Positions 44,920-47,604 of a stretch of 47,604 bases of DNA are shown here, piece by piece (within the stretch, counting starts at the first letter, position 1; each line of letters opens with the position of its first letter). The stretch is from Bacteroidota bacterium. GTDB lineage: Bacteria > Bacteroidota > Bacteroidia > Chitinophagales > Chitinophagaceae. The notes beneath the pieces are model-generated. The model saw only the letters and a list, made by a program, of their open reading frames with translations. It was not told the origin of the DNA and made no database searches. The stretch is taken from contig JAKQGX010000022.1 in assembly GCA_029573235.1 (NCBI GenBank), positions 1 to 47,604 on the forward strand. Direction: 5' to 3'. The position numbers and the translations under genes are program-made.

Positions 44920-45116
44920 GCAGCCAACATTGGGTTTTATGCAAGTTGGGCAGGACATTGTAACATCAGCTATTTGCAAATCCCAGCTTCAGTTCGGGCT
45001 GGACGAATAAATCTCAACTTTAGTTCTTAATTTCAACTTTAGAATAAATCCGGGCAGCGGTTCGGGCAGACGGAATTCTAATTCCCAACCTGCATAAAGC
45101 CCTGTCCGTTAGCGGT
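44920..45116 (+). repeat. 197-bp imperfect palindrome, attC-like recombination site
   Basis: Left end GCAGCCAAC (44920-44928), right end GTTAGCGGT (45108-45116). Inside, GGGTTTTATGCAAGTTGGG (44932-44950) and CCCAACCTGCATAAAGCCC (45084-45102) pair over 19 positions with one mismatch and one G-T pair. The 133-bp centre has a CCAGC/GCTGG hairpin and a direct repeat TCAACTTTAG (45014, 45033). The layout, outer 9-mers, paired inner arms, variable centre between two cassettes, is that of an integron attC site, but it is longer than usual and its cores deviate from GTTRRRY/RYYYAAC. Confidence 0.55.
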
Positions 45117-45149
45117 CATTGTAAGTGACGACACAACCTTCAGAAAATT

Positions 45150-45513
45150 ATGAATGAAATTGAAACATGCATTCAGCAGTTTCCCGACAATGTTCAGGAA
45201 ATTATGCAATACATAAGGAATTTAACAAATAACAACACACCAAACGCAGACGAACTTTATGCTTACGGAATACCTGCATACATACTGACCCAAAAACCCT
45301 TAGTTTATTTTGCAGCTTTCAAAAATCATATTGGTTTCTACGCAACACCTTTGGGTCATAGAGAATTTCAAGACGAACTTTCAAAATATAAACAAGGAAA
45401 AGGTGCAGTTTCCGCTTGACAAACCAATTCCAAACAAACTGATTGAACGTATAGTAAAATTTAGAGTAACCGAAAACAACGAAAAGACAATAAAGCTGAC
45501 ATCTAAGAAATGA
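45150..45513 (+). pseudogene. DUF1801 (YdhG-like) protein gene with a frameshift
   Basis: Two frames together make one DUF1801 protein. Codons from 45150 give MNEIETCIQQFPDNVQEIMQ to EFQDELSKYKQGKGA and then a premature TGA at 45417-45419; the +1 frame continues VQFPLDKPIPNKLIERIVKF to a stop at 45511-45513. Family members read ...KGxVQFPLDKPIP... without a break, so the shift lies near 45395-45411. A 5-bp deletion between CAGT copies or one extra base would explain it; a sequencing error is not excluded. The family has a small alpha/beta fold related to iron chaperones. It is the first gene of cassette-like unit 2 and abuts the DUF1905 gene. Confidence 0.75.
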
Positions 45514-45809
45514 ATGGAAAAATAAAATATGAATTTACCGCAAAAATGTGGCAGCACTCAACACCGAGTGGTTGGCACTTTGTATCACTTCCGACAGAAA
45601 TATCAACTGAAATAAGAGAAAACTTGAAATGGCAAGAGGAAGGTTGGGGACGACTAAAAGCAACTGTGAAAATCGGAAACAGTCAATGGGAAACAGCTAT
45701 TTGGTATGACACAAAACATAAAACATATTTACTTCCACTAAAAGCAGACATACGAAAAAAGGAAAACTTAGCTACGAATAATGACATTAAAACTATTGTA
45801 TGGATTTAA
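45510..45809 (+). CDS. DUF1905-family small protein
   Basis: A 99-residue cytosolic protein. The EFTAKMWQHSTPSGWHFVSLPTEIS start, the EEGWGRLKATVKIGNSQWETAIWYDTKHKTYLLPLKADIRKKENL middle and the IKTIVWI end fit DUF1905. The family is a small beta-barrel, often beside or fused to DUF1801 or YdeI/OmpD-associated domains. Its ATG overlaps the stop of the DUF1801 frame (ATGA), so the pair was one transcript. The complementary 9-mer ending the cassette lies 8 bp after the stop. Confidence 0.82.
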   Translation: MNGKIKYEFTAKMWQHSTPSGWHFVSLPTEISTEIRENLKWQEEGWGRLKATVKIGNSQWETAIWYDTKHKTYLLPLKADIRKKENLATNNDIKTIVWI

Positions 45810-45817
45810 AACAACGA

Positions 45818-45836
45818 ACCGCTAACAAGGGTAACC
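45818..45836 (+). other. End boundary of cassette-like unit 2, cut by the insertion element
   Basis: ACCGCTAAC (45818-45826) is the exact complement of GTTAGCGGT at the start of unit 2, followed by AAGGGTAACC. The GCYAAC-NN(N)-GGGT order is the same as at the left end of the 44920-45116 palindrome, but the IS1182-like end begins at 45837, so the rest of this site is displaced. Confidence 0.5.
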
Positions 45837-45848
45837 GTTGCACAACTA
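45837..45848. repeat. Left terminal inverted repeat of the IS
   Basis: GTTGCACAACTA, exact complement of 47586-47597. Confidence 0.75.
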
Positions 45849-45944
45849 CCCTATTTCTAAAAAAAAAGTAATTTTCACCAATTTTCAGAGCTCTATATCT
45901 TCGATTTGAGACACTTAATTTATCCGTTTTGCAAAAATGAGTTG

Positions 45945-47495
45945 CTAAATTGATGGTCGCATTTCGAAGTTATTTGCCTTTACAAAAATCGATTTCACAA
46001 AAAACAATTTATCCCCCTCTAATAGCATATACATTGGAAAGGATTGGGTAGTTTTCAGCGTAAACTTTAAGTACTTCTTTAGATTGTAACATAGTGCTGC
46101 CATCAAAACATGTTTGTTGGCTGCTGGCATCCCTCGGCTATTGAGGCGTTTCATACTGTGGTGGTTGAGTAGCGTACCTAAGACCGGTTCGACGGTACTA
46201 CTCCTTCTTTTCACCCATCTGCGATGATACGATTTCTTGTCCGTCAGCTTCTTGTGCATGCGGTCGTACAAGGGTTTGTGTACACTTTCATCTAACTTTT
46301 TAAACTTCGTTGTTTTCCCACAGCAGAGCGCTCGGAGCGGACAGTTTTTACAGTCACTTTCACTGCTTCTGAACGTTTTCTTGCGATAACCTTTGCTATC
46401 TGTTCATTCGCCTTTGAATCGCAAAATGGCTTTATTGCCTCCTTCTTGAATGCATTCATATTGGTGTTGCGCTGCATTGTAAACAAAGCCTTCTCGTTCC
46501 GGTTTGTACTGCCCAAAATTCGGGATATAAGCATCTATCCCTTTAGCCTCGCAATACTGTAAACTCTCGCCACTGCTGTAGCCGGCATCTGCTATTACCT
46601 CATCCACTTGCATATCATTTTGCATAAGATTTTCTATCGTCTGATCCATAATCTCCGAAAATATCGCAGAATCCTTGCTGCCTGCGGTGCTCGCACAGGC
46701 TCCCGTTATGACATGGTGCTTATCGTCAACTGCCAGTTGACCAGCATAGTTCAATTGCCTGGGTTTGCCCGGTTTGGTAGAGATTTTGGCATCCGGATCG
46801 GTGGGCGAATAATGCGTGTGATTGCTCAAAAACTGGGGGCGTATCTCCTCTCCATCTTCGTCCATGCGGATACTTTTGGTATTGCCCGGCATCTCTTTAT
46901 AGGCTTCCTTCTTCCACTGGTGATGACGCTCCACCAACTGCTTTCGGGTACTAGTCACCTTGTGTTCACTGTTCTCTTCCAGTTCGTTGACAAATGCAGA
47001 AGCATCCTCCAACACCTCTTTTTCTACCAAAGAATCCATGCTCGCGTTCGCTTTGATAAAAGCGCTATCCACACACTGACGTTTACCTCTTACCATACCC
47101 TTGCTCACACACTTCGACAATACTTCCTGAAAGAGGCTTAAAAACACATCCTCTCCATACAACTGCCTTGTTCGGCTGATGGTGCTATGCCATGGCAAGT
47201 CTTCATCTAAATCATATCCTAGAAACAAGCGGATACTCAAACTATCTGAACAAAAGCGTAACAACGCCCTATCGCTGTTGAGATTGTTCAAATATCCAAC
47301 CAGCAAAATCTTGAAAAAAACTACCGGATCGATGCTCTCCTGACCTTCTGTACCATAGTATCTGGATGTCTTTTGATACAAGTAGTGTAGATCCAACTCT
47401 TTATTCATCAATCGATAGATATTGTCTTGAGGTACCAAATCTTCCAGACTTGTCTGATAGAAGAGTTTTGCTGTATATTGTTTGCGCCCTTGCAT
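45945..47495 (-). pseudogene. IS1182-family transposase interrupted by an in-frame TGA
   Basis: The frame from the ATG at 47495 to the TAG at 45945 would give a 516-codon DDE transposase. Catalytic residues: Asp in CVDSAFIKANAS, Asp in EVIADAGYSSGE and Glu in RRSSTVEPVLGTLL. A CKNCPLRALCCG Cys cluster precedes the last part, as in other IS1182 enzymes. Codon 364 is TGA (46404-46406), and the same frame continues at once with TDSKGYRKKTF, so this is a nonsense change and not a frameshift. The N-terminal 363 residues keep both Asp but lose the Glu, so the copy is expected to be inactive unless the stop is read through. Confidence 0.85.
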
Positions 47496-47585
47496 GTTAC
47501 AAAAATACAAATAACTATTTATATATCAAATAGTTACACAAATTTAATTGCTGCACCGAAGTATATTTATTTAGTTTTATTATCT

Positions 47586-47597
47586 TAGTTGTGCAAC
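47586..47597. repeat. Right terminal inverted repeat of the IS
   Basis: TAGTTGTGCAAC, exact complement of 45837-45848; 7 bp of flanking DNA remain before the window end. Confidence 0.75.
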
Positions 47598-47604
47598 AAG
47601 CACA

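Larger units (their letters stand above)
45837..47597 (-). mobile_element. IS1182-like insertion sequence, about 1761 bp
   Basis: The element carries one transposase gene (minus strand). The ends are GTTGCACAACTA (45837-45848) and TAGTTGTGCAAC (47586-47597), 12-bp exact inverted repeats, with further weak similarity inwards. Size and transposase type fit the IS1182 family. No target-site duplication is visible in the flanks (AACC before, AAGC after). It is inserted in the attC-like site that ends cassette unit 2. Confidence 0.8.

Noticed and set aside
44920-45116. A classical integron attC site
   Set aside because: The outer motifs miss the GTTRRRY/RYYYAAC consensus at one or two positions and the site is longer than usual, so it is called attC-like only.
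46404-46406. TGA as a reassigned sense codon in this organism
   Set aside because: Several genes, including batD and the giant adhesin, use TGA as a normal stop.
1-47604. tRNA or rRNA genes
   Set aside because: No cloverleaf with a GGTTCRA-type T-arm and no rRNA-like conserved stretch was recognised on either strand by eye; a tRNAscan/Infernal run would settle this.

Overview
The window is a piece of a chromosome from a Bacteroidota bacterium, most likely of the Chitinophagaceae/Sphingobacteriia type. The evidence is a giant SprB-repeat protein with a type B (CHU_C) type IX secretion signal, a second protein with a type A type IX sorting tail, Bat (aerotolerance) proteins, DUF4256/DUF4920/DUF2851 families, and promoters with the Bacteroidota -7 element TAnnTTTG instead of the sigma70 pattern. 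Starts show no clear Shine-Dalgarno sites. DNA is about 40-45% G+C in the core, clearly more A+T-rich in the 5.8-6.3 kb and 44.2-45.8 kb accessory pieces.

Layout. 0-3.6 kb (minus): batD-batE-polysaccharide deacetylase-tatD. 3.7-5.4 kb (minus): diheme cytochrome c peroxidase and an SDR. 5.8-6.3 kb: lone A+T-rich lipoprotein. 6.4-11.9 kb (minus): 1632-residue SprB-repeat surface protein followed by a DUF4256 gene. 12.1-21.0 kb (minus): a lipid-use block, TetR regulator - fadN - fadA - fadE - FadL-type porin - SGNH/GDSL lipoprotein, with a perfect palindromic operator before the regulator. 21.2-21.4 kb: a tiny complete transcription unit for a 46-residue membrane protein. 21.6-25.9 kb (plus): hldD, DUF4920, SGNH esterase with type IX tail, CBS protein, membrane-anchored conserved protein. 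25.9-30.4 kb: polysaccharide genes (GT4, asparagine synthetase, multi-pass protein). 30.5-32.3 kb: a 3beta-HSD-like SDR coupled to a steroid 5alpha-reductase homologue. 32.3-34.5 kb (minus): tonB-folC. 34.7-35.9 kb: gmhA-gmhB. 36.0-38.7 kb: lipoprotein, 7TM protein, histidine kinase and NarL-type regulator. 38.8-44.2 kb: DUF2851, gyrA, orphan korB.

44.2-47.6 kb is the most unusual part. Two compact gene units are bracketed by 9-bp sequences that fit GTTRGCKGY at the start and its complement at the end. In each unit the start and end 9-mers are exact complements of each other, the rule that holds for integron cassettes. The first unit ends in a 197-bp imperfect palindrome resembling a long attC site. 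The second unit's palindrome is cut by an IS1182-like element whose transposase has an in-frame TGA. No integrase is present, so this looks like an orphan cassette array of a non-classical type.

How the genes work together: the lipase, FadL and FadN/A/E form a path from extracellular esters to acetyl-CoA under one TetR repressor. HldD, GmhA and GmhB supply ADP-heptose for LPS. GT4/AsnB/multi-pass protein probably build a surface glycan. Starts were re-chosen for several genes where the longest reading frame begins with TTG but a better ATG lies inside.
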